NCBI GenBank assembly: GCA_017503075.1
Contig: JAFVTU010000019.1
Coordinates: 1-64,000, forward strand
Length of the DNA stretch: 64,000 bases
From: Paludibacteraceae bacterium
GTDB lineage: Bacteria > Bacteroidota > Bacteroidia > Bacteroidales > Paludibacteraceae
Reading direction: 5' to 3'
Part shown: in pieces, positions 26,065 through 36,136 of the stretch
Position numbering within the stretch: position 1 is the stretch's first letter
Layout of the letters: every line of letters starts with the position of its first letter
Translations under genes and position numbers: made by a program
Notes under the pieces: model-generated
Database searches by the model: none
What the model saw: the letters and a program-made list of their open reading frames with translations, nothing else
What the model was told of the DNA's origin: nothing

Positions 26065-29000
26065 ATGAGACACAAGATTTCGTTGATTATCCTTCTAATG
26101 CTGTTGGCAGTTTTTGGTAGTTATGCTAACAATCCTAAAGAAGAATTCCGGGCGACATGGATGGCAACAGTATTTAATATTGACTGGCCTAAAACAGCCG
26201 CTACCTCTACTACAAACAGAGCCGCTCAGCAAAAAGAGTTGACGGATATTTTTGACAAGATGAAAGCTGGTAACATGAACGCCGTATGTTTGCAAGTACG
26301 CGGTCGTTCTGATGCCTTTTATCAGTCAAGTTACGAGCCCTGGGCAGCAGAATTGACTGGAACTCGCGGTAAAGACCCTGGTTATGACCCATTGGCTTTT
26401 GCCATAGAAGAGGCACACAAGCGTGGTATGGAGTTGCATGTATGGGTCAATCCATTCCGCGTAACGAGTTCGGGTACATTGTCCACTAGCGACAAAGTAT
26501 GGCAGAATGCAGGTAAGTGGATTATCAAATATAACAACGGTTCTTTTAATGGTCAGATTATTGATCCTGGTTATCCAGAAGCACGAGAGTATGTATTGGA
26601 TGTATTGATGGAAATTGTAGAGAACTACGATGTGGATGGCATCTTGATGGATGACTACTTTTATCCATACGGAGGCACAACGACCGAAGATGCAGCATCA
26701 AAATCATTACACAAGCCATCAACAGGTATTGTAGATCAGGATAAAGATGGCAGCACGGACGATGATTGGCGGAGAAAGAATGTGGATACGATGATGAAAG
26801 ACTTGTATAATCGTATTCAGGCGACCAAGCCATGGGTTCGTTTTGGAATGGGAACCTTTGGTATTTGGACGATGAAAAGTACCGTAGCGAGCGCTTATGG
26901 CATATCCTTGCCAAGCGGTATCACTGGTTTGGATGATTACGAAGAGCAAGCATGTAACCCAGTAGAATGGGTGAAAGGTGGTTATGTGGATTATATTAAC
27001 CCGCAGTTATATTGGCCAACAACCTCGAGTGGTCAGAGTTACAGCAAATTGGTAAAATGGTGGGGGCAAGATGTGTGTGAACACTTCTCGAACCTGCTTC
27101 CAGGTAAGCAAAAGGTACATTTCTTCTCTAGTCAATCATGTAGCAGCAACACCGCTTCTTCTGAGATTATTAAGCAGATTGATTATAACCGCCAATACTT
27201 ATCTTCTGGCTATACCGGTTCGGTATTCTATAACACGACTGCTTACCTTAAGATGTATAGTGCGTTGACCTCTAGGTTCGCTTATTTAGCACTTCCCCCT
27301 GCTATGGATTGGAAGGTAACAGAAACATTGGGTGCGCCAGAAAACATGATTCTCTCCGGCACAACGCTGATGTGGTCACACCCAAGTGCAACACGCTTTA
27401 CTGTATATGTATATCCCAAGAGCATATCGCTAGAAAGCGCTAAAGCCAATCCTATATACTTGAAACAAATTGTTTACGGCAATAGTTATAGTGTTAGTGG
27501 TATCGATTTGACCAACTACAGTGTGGCTGTGTTTAGTTATGACCGCTTTGGTATGGAGCACGCAGCAGCGGTGTATGGAGGCTCTAGCGACCCGGGTACG
27601 GGTGATGGAGGGGAAGACCCCGATCCTGGTACTAGTACGGAAATCATTACCTGGGAATTGAATGGTGGTGAAGTAAAAAGCGTAGCCGTACCTACACAAG
27701 AAGAACTATGGGTGTCCTTCAAAACTGATGCAGCAATAACAACATTGGGCACTCTCAGCGAGATTGCCAGTACAACCTCAACTACTCCTTGTCAAAAAAT
27801 CTGCGGTACTCTGACGGCAGACAAGCTAGAATCAGTATTTGCCAACTCTCATTGGAAATGGCTGAAGGACTATATCCAAAATGTGCAAACAAGTCAGGCT
27901 GGTACTACTATAGTAGGGTCTGATGGTATAACACGCGCCGTAGCCGAATTGCCCGATGACATTTCTTCTGCAGGCGTACAATGGCGTTATGCAACAGCTG
28001 CATTCTTCTTGCAGACTCAATACACCGCTTATCCTGCGACAGCCAATTTTGCGACAGAGGGTCAATCTATAGTATGGGGGCCTGCATACCAAACGGCTAA
28101 CGGAGGTAGTTCGTTGCCATCATCTGTAACAACGACATTTGTATTACCTACCCCAACCCACCCAGAAGGATATACATTCTTAGGTTGGTATGATAATCCA
28201 GAATTTACAGGCACCGCATTGACTAGCATCCCTGCTGGTTGGACAGGAACTTTGTATGCAAAATGGCAAACAAGCCCCACGGATGATCCCATCGTAGATC
28301 CAACTAAAGAAGTTATATTTTGGGAGTTGAATGGCGGATATGTACCAGCAACAGTGCCGACCAACTTGGAATTATGGGAAATGTTTAAACCATATTACAA
28401 CACATATTATGGGCTTAATCGTTCGGATATGACGATAGATAAAGTAGCCACCTTTGCTTCTGCTTTCATGGAAGATATTATGACGAATGCTGCTTCCGAG
28501 TATAAATGGTTGGGTGATTATATTTTGATCGTTGCAGATACCATCAAAGGCGAAAGTGCTTGGCGTTGGCATGTACACGCATTTTTCAATTGTAACGATG
28601 GAACACTGAGCGGCAATCAGTTGGTTGCTACAGTTGATTTTTCGGTAGCAGGTCAACCATCCGAATGGGGTGCTGCGTATCAAAAAGTACATACTGCTGA
28701 ATTACCTAAATATGTAGCCAGCACATACATATTACCTAATGCGTTAAAAGAGGGGTATACCTTTGAAGGTTGGTACAATAATTCAGAGTTTTCGGGCTCC
28801 GCACTTAGTTCTATTCCAGCAGGTTGGGAAGGTACATTGTATGCCAAATGGGCAGAGGAAAGTGCAGAAAATCCACAAGTAATATTTTGGAACCTGAATG
28901 GTGGTACAGTAGAAGTAGAATTACCCAAATATGTAACCACTACTTATACTCTACCTATACCCACACGCAAGGGATATGTTTTTGGAGGCTGGTATGATAA

Positions 29001-31068
29001 TGTCAATTGTATAGGAACAGCCATTACATCTATTCCCGCCAATTGGCAGGGTTCTTTGTATGCAAAATGGACAGAGGAAACTCCCGAAGAAGTTATCTAT
29101 TGGGTGCTGAATGGAGGTAGTGTATCTGGTACGCTACCATCTTTCGTAACTAACACATATGAGTTGCCTACGCCCGTGCGTGACGGATATATATTTAGTG
29201 GGTGGTATGACAATCCAGAATTTGCAGGATCTGCATTAAGTAGTATCCCTGCTGGGTGGGAAGGTACATTGTACGCAAAGTGGATAGAAGAAGAGAATAA
29301 TAATGATATTAAGTGGGAACTAAATGGTGGCAGTTATAAGAATGGAACACTACCTACGTCCGTTTCTCGTCGATATACACTACCTAAGGAATGGGAACTA
29401 ACCCCGCCATATAGTGGTTGCTCATTCGAAGGGTGGTATGACAATCCAGAATTCTCGGGTAATAGTATGACACGCATCAGTGGTGGCTGGAAAGGAACTT
29501 TGCATGCAAAATGGGATTGTTCATCAAGTAATGCTGAAGTAATCTTCTGGGAATTGAATGGTGGTACAGTAGAGACGAGTTCGGTGACTATACCATCGCA
29601 AGAAACCTTGTGGGAAAATTTCAAAACAGATTACAATGAGTATTTTGAAACCAATCTAGATGCTACACTGTCAAGTGCAAGCAACTTCTTATATTCTGGT
29701 AGTTATTATTTGGAGAAAGAGGTAGGTACATTAATGACTGACGCCGATGCAGGCTGGACATGGTTAGGAGAATACATTATCTCTTTTGCAGGTTCTCCAG
29801 CAGACAATGATCTATGGTGGCGCACACAACTGCATGCTTTCTTTAATTGTTTAAGCGACTATACCTTAGGTGGCTATGTTGCTACAGACTACTCCATCGC
29901 AGGTCAACCTACTGCATGGGGAGAGGCATATCAAGCAGCTCAACCAGCAGAGTTGCCTAAATTTGTGCTAGAAACTTACGTTTTGCCGACACCTATTCGT
30001 GAAGGATACACATTCCGCGGTTGGTTTGATAATGCCAATTTTGGGGGTTATGTATTGACCAGTATTCCAGCAGGTTGGGAAGGTACATTGTATGCCAAAT
30101 GGACGGAGAATGCTCCTGCAGTAGAAATTTACTGGGTACTCAATGGCGGTTACACCAAAACCACACTGCCAACTCATGTAACAGACACTTATATCTTACC
30201 ACCACTATTCCGCGAAGGATATACTTTTGCAGGATGGTATGACAACGCCGAATTTTCGGGATTCTACTTAGAAGAAATTCCTGCTGGTTGGCAAGGAACT
30301 CTGTATGCAAAATGGGCAGAATCAACAGGGGGACCAGAGCCGGAAGAACCAACTACAATCACTTGGGAATTGAATGGTGGAAAAGAAAACCCATATGATT
30401 GGTCCTGCAAAGAAGATATGTGGATTATGTTCCAAGACGATTACCGTGCTTTCTACGGTGTAGAAATTAGGAATTACTCTATGGATAGTTGTGCGAAATG
30501 GACTTATGACGCATGTGGTGATGGAAAGGCGATCACGGAAATGCTCATGTATGAAGAAAAATGGATTTGGCTATATGATTATATGGGAAAGGTGGCATAT
30601 AATGCAAACTTCAATAATGGTCAGTTAGGAACTCCCGTGCTATTACGCTTTAGTTTGCACGCATTCTTAAACAATTCAGCCGGAAATAATAACACATATA
30701 GTGGTAATCCTGATTACACGCTTAATGGTCAATTGAGTTATTGGTATTTGGATTGGGGGTACACATGGAAAGGGTATTTGCCAACATCGTTAACTAGTAC
30801 CTATTTGTTACCAAAAGCATACAAAGAAGGTCGTACATTCTTAGGGTGGTCAACGGACCCTAAAGGAGTCGGCTATATCACGGAGTTACCAGCAGGATTT
30901 GTAGGAACTGTTTACGCAATATGGGACGTAATGGATGATGTACCAACTTCTATTAAGACAAATATAATGATCAAAGATCAGTGTATGTATGACATATTGG
31001 GTAGACGTGTGGATAACACTTACAAGGGTATCGTTATTATAGATGGTAAAAAGTATTTGTTGAAATAA
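26065..31068 (+). CDS. Secreted GHL10-type glycoside hydrolase-like protein with eight InlB-type repeats
   Basis: A 1667-residue secreted protein. After the signal peptide (MRHKISLIILLMLLAVFGSYA) comes a family-10-like glycosyl hydrolase barrel (GHL10/DUF187, about 25-410) with EFRATWMATV, VCLQVRGRSDAFY, HVWVNPFR, DGILMDDYFYPY and YINPQLYWP. Relatives act on bacterial cell-wall or surface sugars, but the substrate is not established. A fibronectin-like linker (about 415-505) and a Gly/Asp-rich hinge follow. Residues 526-1625 hold eight InlB B-type repeats starting at about 526, 749, 938, 1009, 1081, 1158, 1353 and 1433, each ending GTLYAKW or a variant. Four (1, 2, 6, 8) carry an extra internal module of about 100 residues. 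The last 27 residues are the MYDILGR...GIVIIDG sorting-like motif. Confidence 0.88.
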   Translation: MRHKISLIILLMLLAVFGSYANNPKEEFRATWMATVFNIDWPKTAATSTTNRAAQQKELTDIFDKMKAGNMNAVCLQVRGRSDAFYQSSYEPWAAELTGTRGKDPGYDPLAFAIEEAHKRGMELHVWVNPFRVTSSGTLSTSDKVWQNAGKWIIKYNNGSFNGQIIDPGYPEAREYVLDVLMEIVENYDVDGILMDDYFYPYGGTTTEDAASKSLHKPSTGIVDQDKDGSTDDDWRRKNVDTMMKDLYNRIQATKPWVRFGMGTFGIWTMKSTVASAYGISLPSGITGLDDYEEQACNPVEWVKGGYVDYINPQLYWPTTSSGQSYSKLVKWWGQDVCEHFSNLLPGKQKVHFFSSQSCSSNTASSEIIKQIDYNRQYLSSGYTGSVFYNTTAYLKMYSALTSRFAYLALPPAMDWKVTETLGAPENMILSGTTLMWSHPSATRFTVYVYPKSISLESAKANPIYLKQIVYGNSYSVSGIDLTNYSVAVFSYDRFGMEHAAAVYGGSSDPGTGDGGEDPDPGTSTEIITWELNGGEVKSVAVPTQEELWVSFKTDAAITTLGTLSEIASTTSTTPCQKICGTLTADKLESVFANSHWKWLKDYIQNVQTSQAGTTIVGSDGITRAVAELPDDISSAGVQWRYATAAFFLQTQYTAYPATANFATEGQSIVWGPAYQTANGGSSLPSSVTTTFVLPTPTHPEGYTFLGWYDNPEFTGTALTSIPAGWTGTLYAKWQTSPTDDPIVDPTKEVIFWELNGGYVPATVPTNLELWEMFKPYYNTYYGLNRSDMTIDKVATFASAFMEDIMTNAASEYKWLGDYILIVADTIKGESAWRWHVHAFFNCNDGTLSGNQLVATVDFSVAGQPSEWGAAYQKVHTAELPKYVASTYILPNALKEGYTFEGWYNNSEFSGSALSSIPAGWEGTLYAKWAEESAENPQVIFWNLNGGTVEVELPKYVTTTYTLPIPTRKGYVFGGWYDNVNCIGTAITSIPANWQGSLYAKWTEETPEEVIYWVLNGGSVSGTLPSFVTNTYELPTPVRDGYIFSGWYDNPEFAGSALSSIPAGWEGTLYAKWIEEENNNDIKWELNGGSYKNGTLPTSVSRRYTLPKEWELTPPYSGCSFEGWYDNPEFSGNSMTRISGGWKGTLHAKWDCSSSNAEVIFWELNGGTVETSSVTIPSQETLWENFKTDYNEYFETNLDATLSSASNFLYSGSYYLEKEVGTLMTDADAGWTWLGEYIISFAGSPADNDLWWRTQLHAFFNCLSDYTLGGYVATDYSIAGQPTAWGEAYQAAQPAELPKFVLETYVLPTPIREGYTFRGWFDNANFGGYVLTSIPAGWEGTLYAKWTENAPAVEIYWVLNGGYTKTTLPTHVTDTYILPPLFREGYTFAGWYDNAEFSGFYLEEIPAGWQGTLYAKWAESTGGPEPEEPTTITWELNGGKENPYDWSCKEDMWIMFQDDYRAFYGVEIRNYSMDSCAKWTYDACGDGKAITEMLMYEEKWIWLYDYMGKVAYNANFNNGQLGTPVLLRFSLHAFLNNSAGNNNTYSGNPDYTLNGQLSYWYLDWGYTWKGYLPTSLTSTYLLPKAYKEGRTFLGWSTDPKGVGYITELPAGFVGTVYAIWDVMDDVPTSIKTNIMIKDQCMYDILGRRVDNTYKGIVIIDGKKYLLK

Positions 31069-31141
31069 TCTATTTGCACGTGGCAATGTAAATATCTTAT
31101 AGTTTGACTCGCAACGATTAGACAATTAAATGGAGTGAACA

Positions 31142-32146
31142 ATGCAAGATTTCGAACTATACATAAGACGCTGTTTGCAGTTGGCAAAGTTAGGTGAATA
31201 TTATGTTGCACCGAACCCCATGGTAGGGGCAGTTTTGGTTGGGAGTGGAGATGTAATTTTAGGCGAAGGATGGCATATGCAATATGGTGGTGCTCATGCA
31301 GAACCAAATTGCTTACGAAATGCAGAAGACAATCATCCAGAAGGGATTGACTATAAACATTGCACATTGTATGTAAACTTAGAACCCTGTAGCCATTACG
31401 GAAAAACTCCACCTTGCGCAGAATTGATTATAGACAAAGGCATCGGTCGTGTAGTGATAGGTTGTTTAGACCCCAACCCTCAAGTAGCAGGTCAAGGAGT
31501 TAGCATGCTAAAAGACGCTGGCATAAAAGTGCATGTTGGGATATTAGAAGATGAGTGCCGCGCATTAAACAAACGATTTATCTGCTTACACGAGAACCGG
31601 CGTCCGTATGTAATACTAAAATGGGCTCAAACTGCAGATGGCTATATTGACGAGCGGAGAAAAAGTGGAAATCCTTTGGTAATATCAACTCCACTTATGA
31701 AACAGTTGGTGCATCAACAGCGGGCTGAGAATATGGCTATTATGGTAGGCACAAGAACAGTACTTATGGACAATCCTCGTCTATTAACCACACATTGGAG
31801 CGGTCGAAATCCGATTCGAGTAACTATGGATAGGCACAGAATATTGTCACCAGATTATAATATTTTCTCTAGCGACTCGGAAACAATTGTATACCACGAT
31901 AATACGGATTGGAAGACAATGTTAACAGATTTGGCAAGTCGTAACATCCATTCTGTATTAGTAGAAGGAGGAGCTACTTTTCTGAATAGCATCATCGCAT
32001 CACAAGTATATGATGAAGTGCATATAGAAATTAGTAATGAATACATGGGCGAAGGGAAACTTGGAGTAGAAGCTCCTCATTATAAATTTACGACTCGCCC
32101 ACAAATATTTGACCGACATTTAGTGTATATAGAGAACAGGGTTTGA
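31142..32146 (+). CDS. ribD: Bifunctional riboflavin biosynthesis deaminase/reductase
   Basis: Catalyses the deamination of the pyrimidine intermediate and reduction of its ribosyl group in riboflavin synthesis. The N-terminal deaminase domain has H52-A-E54 and the zinc cysteines of EPCSHYGKTPPC (C83, C92). The C-terminal reductase domain begins near 155 (RPYVILKWAQTADG) and includes MVGTRTVLMDNPRLL and the VEGGATFLNS motif near 280. The length (334) is typical for Bacteroidota. No FMN riboswitch was seen in the 73-nt gap upstream. Confidence 0.96.
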   Translation: MQDFELYIRRCLQLAKLGEYYVAPNPMVGAVLVGSGDVILGEGWHMQYGGAHAEPNCLRNAEDNHPEGIDYKHCTLYVNLEPCSHYGKTPPCAELIIDKGIGRVVIGCLDPNPQVAGQGVSMLKDAGIKVHVGILEDECRALNKRFICLHENRRPYVILKWAQTADGYIDERRKSGNPLVISTPLMKQLVHQQRAENMAIMVGTRTVLMDNPRLLTTHWSGRNPIRVTMDRHRILSPDYNIFSSDSETIVYHDNTDWKTMLTDLASRNIHSVLVEGGATFLNSIIASQVYDEVHIEISNEYMGEGKLGVEAPHYKFTTRPQIFDRHLVYIENRV

Positions 32147-32198
32147 AATTTGTATCTGTAAGAAATAAAGTAGTACTTCGCGTAATAAATATGTTTAT

Positions 32199-33035
32199 AT
32201 GAAGAAATCAAGTTTGATATTATTAATCCCTGTCGTCTTGGTCAGTTGTACACGATTCAAGCAACAGCGTATGGATGGAGTCGTAGCAGACTATCGTGGT
32301 GAAATTGTCACTAATGCAGATATTGTTGCTTTAACCTATGGATTATCATCGGAAGATAGCACTCGCGTGGCAGAGCAGTATATTCGTCAGTGGGCAACCA
32401 ACATGTTGATATGGCAAGAGGCAAAGGCGCTTAACACAAAAGACATTGAACGCAAGGTGGCAGACTATCATCGCTCTCTATGTCTGTATGAGTGGGAGCA
32501 ACGAATGGTAAATCAACATATGTCTCATCAAGTGGAGGATAGCACAGTACTTGCATTTTACGAAGAAAACAAAAGGCATTTTGTACTCCAAAATCCTATT
32601 TTGCAAGGATTAGTGTTGGTAGTGCCTAATGGGGCACCTAATCTAGACAAGTTGCGTCAACAAATGGTTGATCCTTTTAATGAGGAGAATATTGAATGGA
32701 TAGAGAAATATGCTTATCAAAATGCAGATAAGTATGAATTATTCATAGAAGAATGGAAGACCTGTGATCAGATTTTGCAAAGTCTTCCATTTGATAAAAA
32801 CACCTTCAACAAACACATTAAACAAACGAAACAAATAGAGCACCAAGATTCACTACACACCTACTTATTACAAGTGACCTCCGCCTACCACATTGGTGAT
32901 TTTGCTCCGCTGGATTATGTGCGTAGTGATATAGAAAAAATGCTGCTAAGTCAGCGTCAAGTAGATTTTATATACTCCATACGCGAAAAGTTGTATAAAA
33001 AAGCAATAGAACAAGGAGATTTGAAAATATATTAA
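32199..33035 (+). CDS. PPIase-like periplasmic lipoprotein
   Basis: A 278-residue lipoprotein (MKKSSLILLIPVVLVSC). The mature part is mostly helical and charged and resembles the SurA/PpiC chaperone arms (EQYIRQWATNMLIWQEA, then a C-terminal helical segment), but no intact parvulin domain is visible. It sits 26 nt upstream of surA, an arrangement I recall from other Bacteroidales, where such genes are annotated as peptidyl-prolyl isomerase-related. It probably helps outer-membrane protein folding together with SurA; this is inferred from context. Confidence 0.75.
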   Translation: MKKSSLILLIPVVLVSCTRFKQQRMDGVVADYRGEIVTNADIVALTYGLSSEDSTRVAEQYIRQWATNMLIWQEAKALNTKDIERKVADYHRSLCLYEWEQRMVNQHMSHQVEDSTVLAFYEENKRHFVLQNPILQGLVLVVPNGAPNLDKLRQQMVDPFNEENIEWIEKYAYQNADKYELFIEEWKTCDQILQSLPFDKNTFNKHIKQTKQIEHQDSLHTYLLQVTSAYHIGDFAPLDYVRSDIEKMLLSQRQVDFIYSIREKLYKKAIEQGDLKIY

Positions 33036-33061
33036 AGTTCAGAAAAGTTAACTTATCAAAA

Positions 33062-34414
33062 ATGAGAATAAAACAATTATTAGTTATTGGATGTTGGTTA
33101 GTTGTAAGCGGTTTAGCAATCGCACAAGATAACATCATTGATGAGGTAATATGGATAGTGGGTGAAGATGCCATATTACGCAGTGAAGTGGAAGAAGAAC
33201 GTTTACGTGCTCAGTATGAGGGTACACCTATTCCAGGTGACCCATACTGCGTTATTCCAGAGCAGTTAGCCATTCAAAAGTTATTTTTGCATCAGGCAGA
33301 ATTGGATTCAATTGAGGTGAGTGAATCTAGTGTGAGCAGTCAGGTAGATATGCGAATGAACTATTACATCTCACAAATCGGCAGCAAAGAAAAGATGGAA
33401 GAATATTTTCGTAAAACTAGTACCGAGATTCGCGAAGAGATGATGACGGGAGTTCGTAATCAAATGATTATCCAACAAATGCAAAGCAAATTGACAGAGA
33501 ACATCGCACCTACTCCTGCTGAAGTGCGCAGATATTATAGTAACCTTCCTTCGGATTCCATCCCTATGATTCCCGCTCAAGTAGAGGTGCAAATACTGAG
33601 TATGGAGCCGCCGGTATCTTTAGAAGAGACAGAGCGTATTAAAAATCAATTACGCGAATTCACAGATCGCGTACACAACGGCAGTGCAGATTTCAGCATG
33701 TTAGCCCGTTTATATTCGGAAGATGTGGAATCGGCCAAGCGCGGAGGTGAGTTGGGATTTGTAGGTAAAGGGCAATTAGTTAGCGAGTTTGCAGATGTAG
33801 CTTTCAACTTGAATGATCCCAAACGTGTTTCTCGCGTAGTGAAAACAGAATATGGTTACCATATCATTCAGTTGATTGAAAAGAAAGGCGATCGCATTAA
33901 TTGTCGTCATATCTTGCTAAAACCTCATACATCAATAGATGATAAAACAAATGCAATAAAGCGACTAGACTCGATCCGTGAGTTGATGGTAGATAGTGGT
34001 TTGACATTTGAAATAGCAGTTTCTCGCTATTCTGAAGACAAAAGCACAGTGATGAATGGTGGATTGATGACAAATCCAAATACAGGCGCTAGTAAGTTTG
34101 AGTATCAAGACTTACCACCTGAAATTGCTAAACAAATTTACACCATGAAAGAAGGTGATATCAGTATGCCCTTCGTAATGATGGATCGCACAAAAAACAA
34201 AGAAGTATGCGTGTTGGTTAAACTAAAAACCAAACGCGATGCACACAAAGCGAATATGGTAGATGATTTTCAGGTGGTTCGTCAGTTGCTAGAACAAAGA
34301 CAGAAAGCAGAAACTATTGAAAAATGGATTCGTAAAAAACAAAAAGAAATATATATCCATATAGATCCCGCATGGAGAGGATGTGATTTTCAATACTCTA
34401 ATTGGGTACATTAA
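33062..34414 (+). CDS. surA: Periplasmic chaperone/PPIase SurA
   Basis: A 450-residue periplasmic protein with a signal peptide (MRIKQLLVIGCWLVVSGLAIA). The N-terminal SurA domain (about 22-170) is followed by two parvulin domains: the first (about 175-275) has the SEDVESAKRGGELGFVGKGQ block, and the second (about 280-380) has CRHILLKPH and YSEDKSTVMNGG. SurA escorts unfolded outer-membrane proteins across the periplasm. The signal-peptide coding region contains TTATTGG/TTGGTTAG-like steps resembling the short repeats elsewhere in the window, though not clearly phased. The downstream OstA-like gene begins 13 nt after its stop. Confidence 0.93.
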   Translation: MRIKQLLVIGCWLVVSGLAIAQDNIIDEVIWIVGEDAILRSEVEEERLRAQYEGTPIPGDPYCVIPEQLAIQKLFLHQAELDSIEVSESSVSSQVDMRMNYYISQIGSKEKMEEYFRKTSTEIREEMMTGVRNQMIIQQMQSKLTENIAPTPAEVRRYYSNLPSDSIPMIPAQVEVQILSMEPPVSLEETERIKNQLREFTDRVHNGSADFSMLARLYSEDVESAKRGGELGFVGKGQLVSEFADVAFNLNDPKRVSRVVKTEYGYHIIQLIEKKGDRINCRHILLKPHTSIDDKTNAIKRLDSIRELMVDSGLTFEIAVSRYSEDKSTVMNGGLMTNPNTGASKFEYQDLPPEIAKQIYTMKEGDISMPFVMMDRTKNKEVCVLVKLKTKRDAHKANMVDDFQVVRQLLEQRQKAETIEKWIRKKQKEIYIHIDPAWRGCDFQYSNWVH

Positions 34415-34427
34415 GCAAAATAAAGAT

Positions 34428-36119
34428 TTGAAATTGAGTAAATACATATTATTAATTGCGCTATTGATGATAGGAACACGCATATGGGCGCAGAATGATA
34501 CTACTCAGATAGTATATCTAGAGCATTCAGAGACATTGTCATTTGATGAGCAGCGATTGCCAGACGCTCAAATACTACGAGGAAATGTATGCTTTCGCCA
34601 TGACTCTGCGCTGATGTTCTGTGACTCTGCCTACTTCTACGACAAACAAAACTCATTGCATGCATTTGGGCATGTACATTTGATACAAGGAGATAGTATT
34701 GAGGGATTTGGCGATCGACTCTATTACAACGGAAACACAAAGATGGCTAAATTTCGCAAAAGGGTGAAACTAATACACAACAAAGAAACCACCTTACTGA
34801 CCGATAGCATGAACTATGATCGGGCACAGAATATAGCCTATTATTTCTCTGGTGGAACAATCAAAGATACTATCAACACATTGACTTCTAACTGGGGGCA
34901 ATACACTCCAAAAAATAATCAAGCTTTATTTAGCAATAGTGTAGAGTTAGTGCATCCTAAATTTGTGCTAACATGTGATACGTTGTGCTACAACACAAAG
35001 ACCTACCAAGCAGATTTAGTAAGTCCCACGAAGATAGTCTATGAATACGAAACAACTATCTTGTCCTCAAATGGTTGGTACAACACAGAAACAGAGCAAT
35101 CTATGCTGCTCAACCGTTCGCTGATTATTCATACAGATGGTATGACACTAACAGGCGATACCATTTATTATGACAAGGCTGTAGGATATGGTAAAGTGTT
35201 GGGAAATATGGAAAGTGTAGATTCAACTAATCATGTAACCCTCTATGGCAACAAAGGAGAGGTTTGGGAAGAAGATAAGCATGGTTATGTAACGGATAGT
35301 GCTATGTTAGTGGAATGGTCGGACTCTACAATGTACTCCTACATACATGCCGACACTTTGTTTACAGATCAAATTCCATACCAACAATGTAAGTTAATTC
35401 CAAAAGATAGCATCTTGATAGATTCCATATGGCAATATCCTGCGCCTGACACTATATGGCTAGACACAACTTATATGCAGATGCGTGCACACTATAATGT
35501 GCGCATTTACCGTGAAGACATACAGTGTGTATGTGACTCAGTACACTATCACGGTCGCGATTCGATTGCCACTTTGTGTGGAGATCCCGTATGCTGGAAT
35601 GGCTCCAATCAAGTATCATCCGATACAATAAGAATATATATCAAAAATGGCTCAGTGGACTATCTGCATGGTGTTGGCAACGCTACTGCTATAAAACAAG
35701 AAAGTGATAGAGAGTTTGATCAATTGGCAGGCAAAGAGATGATTGCGTATGTGCGAGATGGTGATGTATATCTTGTGGATGTAATAGGTAACGCAGAGAC
35801 GGTCTTTTATCCTCGTGAAGATGATGGTAGTTATATCGGGGTCAACAAGACACAAAGCAGTTTTGTAAAACTATATCTTGAGGATCGCCAAATACACCAC
35901 ATCTTGTTTACTACCTCTACAACTGGAGTAATGATACCTATGGATCAAGCAACAGATGAAGATAAGTTCTTAGTTACCTTCTTTTGGGCGGAACAAGAGC
36001 GTCCTCGTAAACCGGGTGACATATTCCTCAATCCAGTACGCACACCACGACCTGATGCAGCTACAGCTTCTGCATCAGCCGATGATGAAGAGGAAGATGA
36101 GAAAGATGATGAAGAATAA
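34428..36119 (+). CDS. OstA/LptA-like LPS transport protein
   Basis: A 563-residue periplasmic protein. The start is uncertain: a GTG at 34383 overlaps surA, but the signal peptide fits best from the TTG at 34428 (MKLSKYILLIALLMIGTRIWAQ). The body is made of repeated beta strands of the OstA fold (LRGNVCFRHDSALMFCDSA, GFGDRLYYNGNTKMAKFR, LTGDTIYYDKAVGYGKVLGN). LptA/LptD N-domains of this fold carry lipopolysaccharide across the periplasm; Bacteroidota encode long OstA proteins of this size. The C-terminus is a run of Asp and Glu (about the last 12 residues). It is part of an envelope-biogenesis group with surA and the barrel protein downstream. Confidence 0.85.
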   Translation: MKLSKYILLIALLMIGTRIWAQNDTTQIVYLEHSETLSFDEQRLPDAQILRGNVCFRHDSALMFCDSAYFYDKQNSLHAFGHVHLIQGDSIEGFGDRLYYNGNTKMAKFRKRVKLIHNKETTLLTDSMNYDRAQNIAYYFSGGTIKDTINTLTSNWGQYTPKNNQALFSNSVELVHPKFVLTCDTLCYNTKTYQADLVSPTKIVYEYETTILSSNGWYNTETEQSMLLNRSLIIHTDGMTLTGDTIYYDKAVGYGKVLGNMESVDSTNHVTLYGNKGEVWEEDKHGYVTDSAMLVEWSDSTMYSYIHADTLFTDQIPYQQCKLIPKDSILIDSIWQYPAPDTIWLDTTYMQMRAHYNVRIYREDIQCVCDSVHYHGRDSIATLCGDPVCWNGSNQVSSDTIRIYIKNGSVDYLHGVGNATAIKQESDREFDQLAGKEMIAYVRDGDVYLVDVIGNAETVFYPREDDGSYIGVNKTQSSFVKLYLEDRQIHHILFTTSTTGVMIPMDQATDEDKFLVTFFWAEQERPRKPGDIFLNPVRTPRPDAATASASADDEEEDEKDDEE

Positions 36120-36136
36120 CAAACTAGTAAATAGAG

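Noticed and set aside
31069..31141. Promoter of ribD
   Set aside because: A TTTG and a weak TAGTTTG are present but the spacing (22-23 bp) is outside that of all other promoters in the window.
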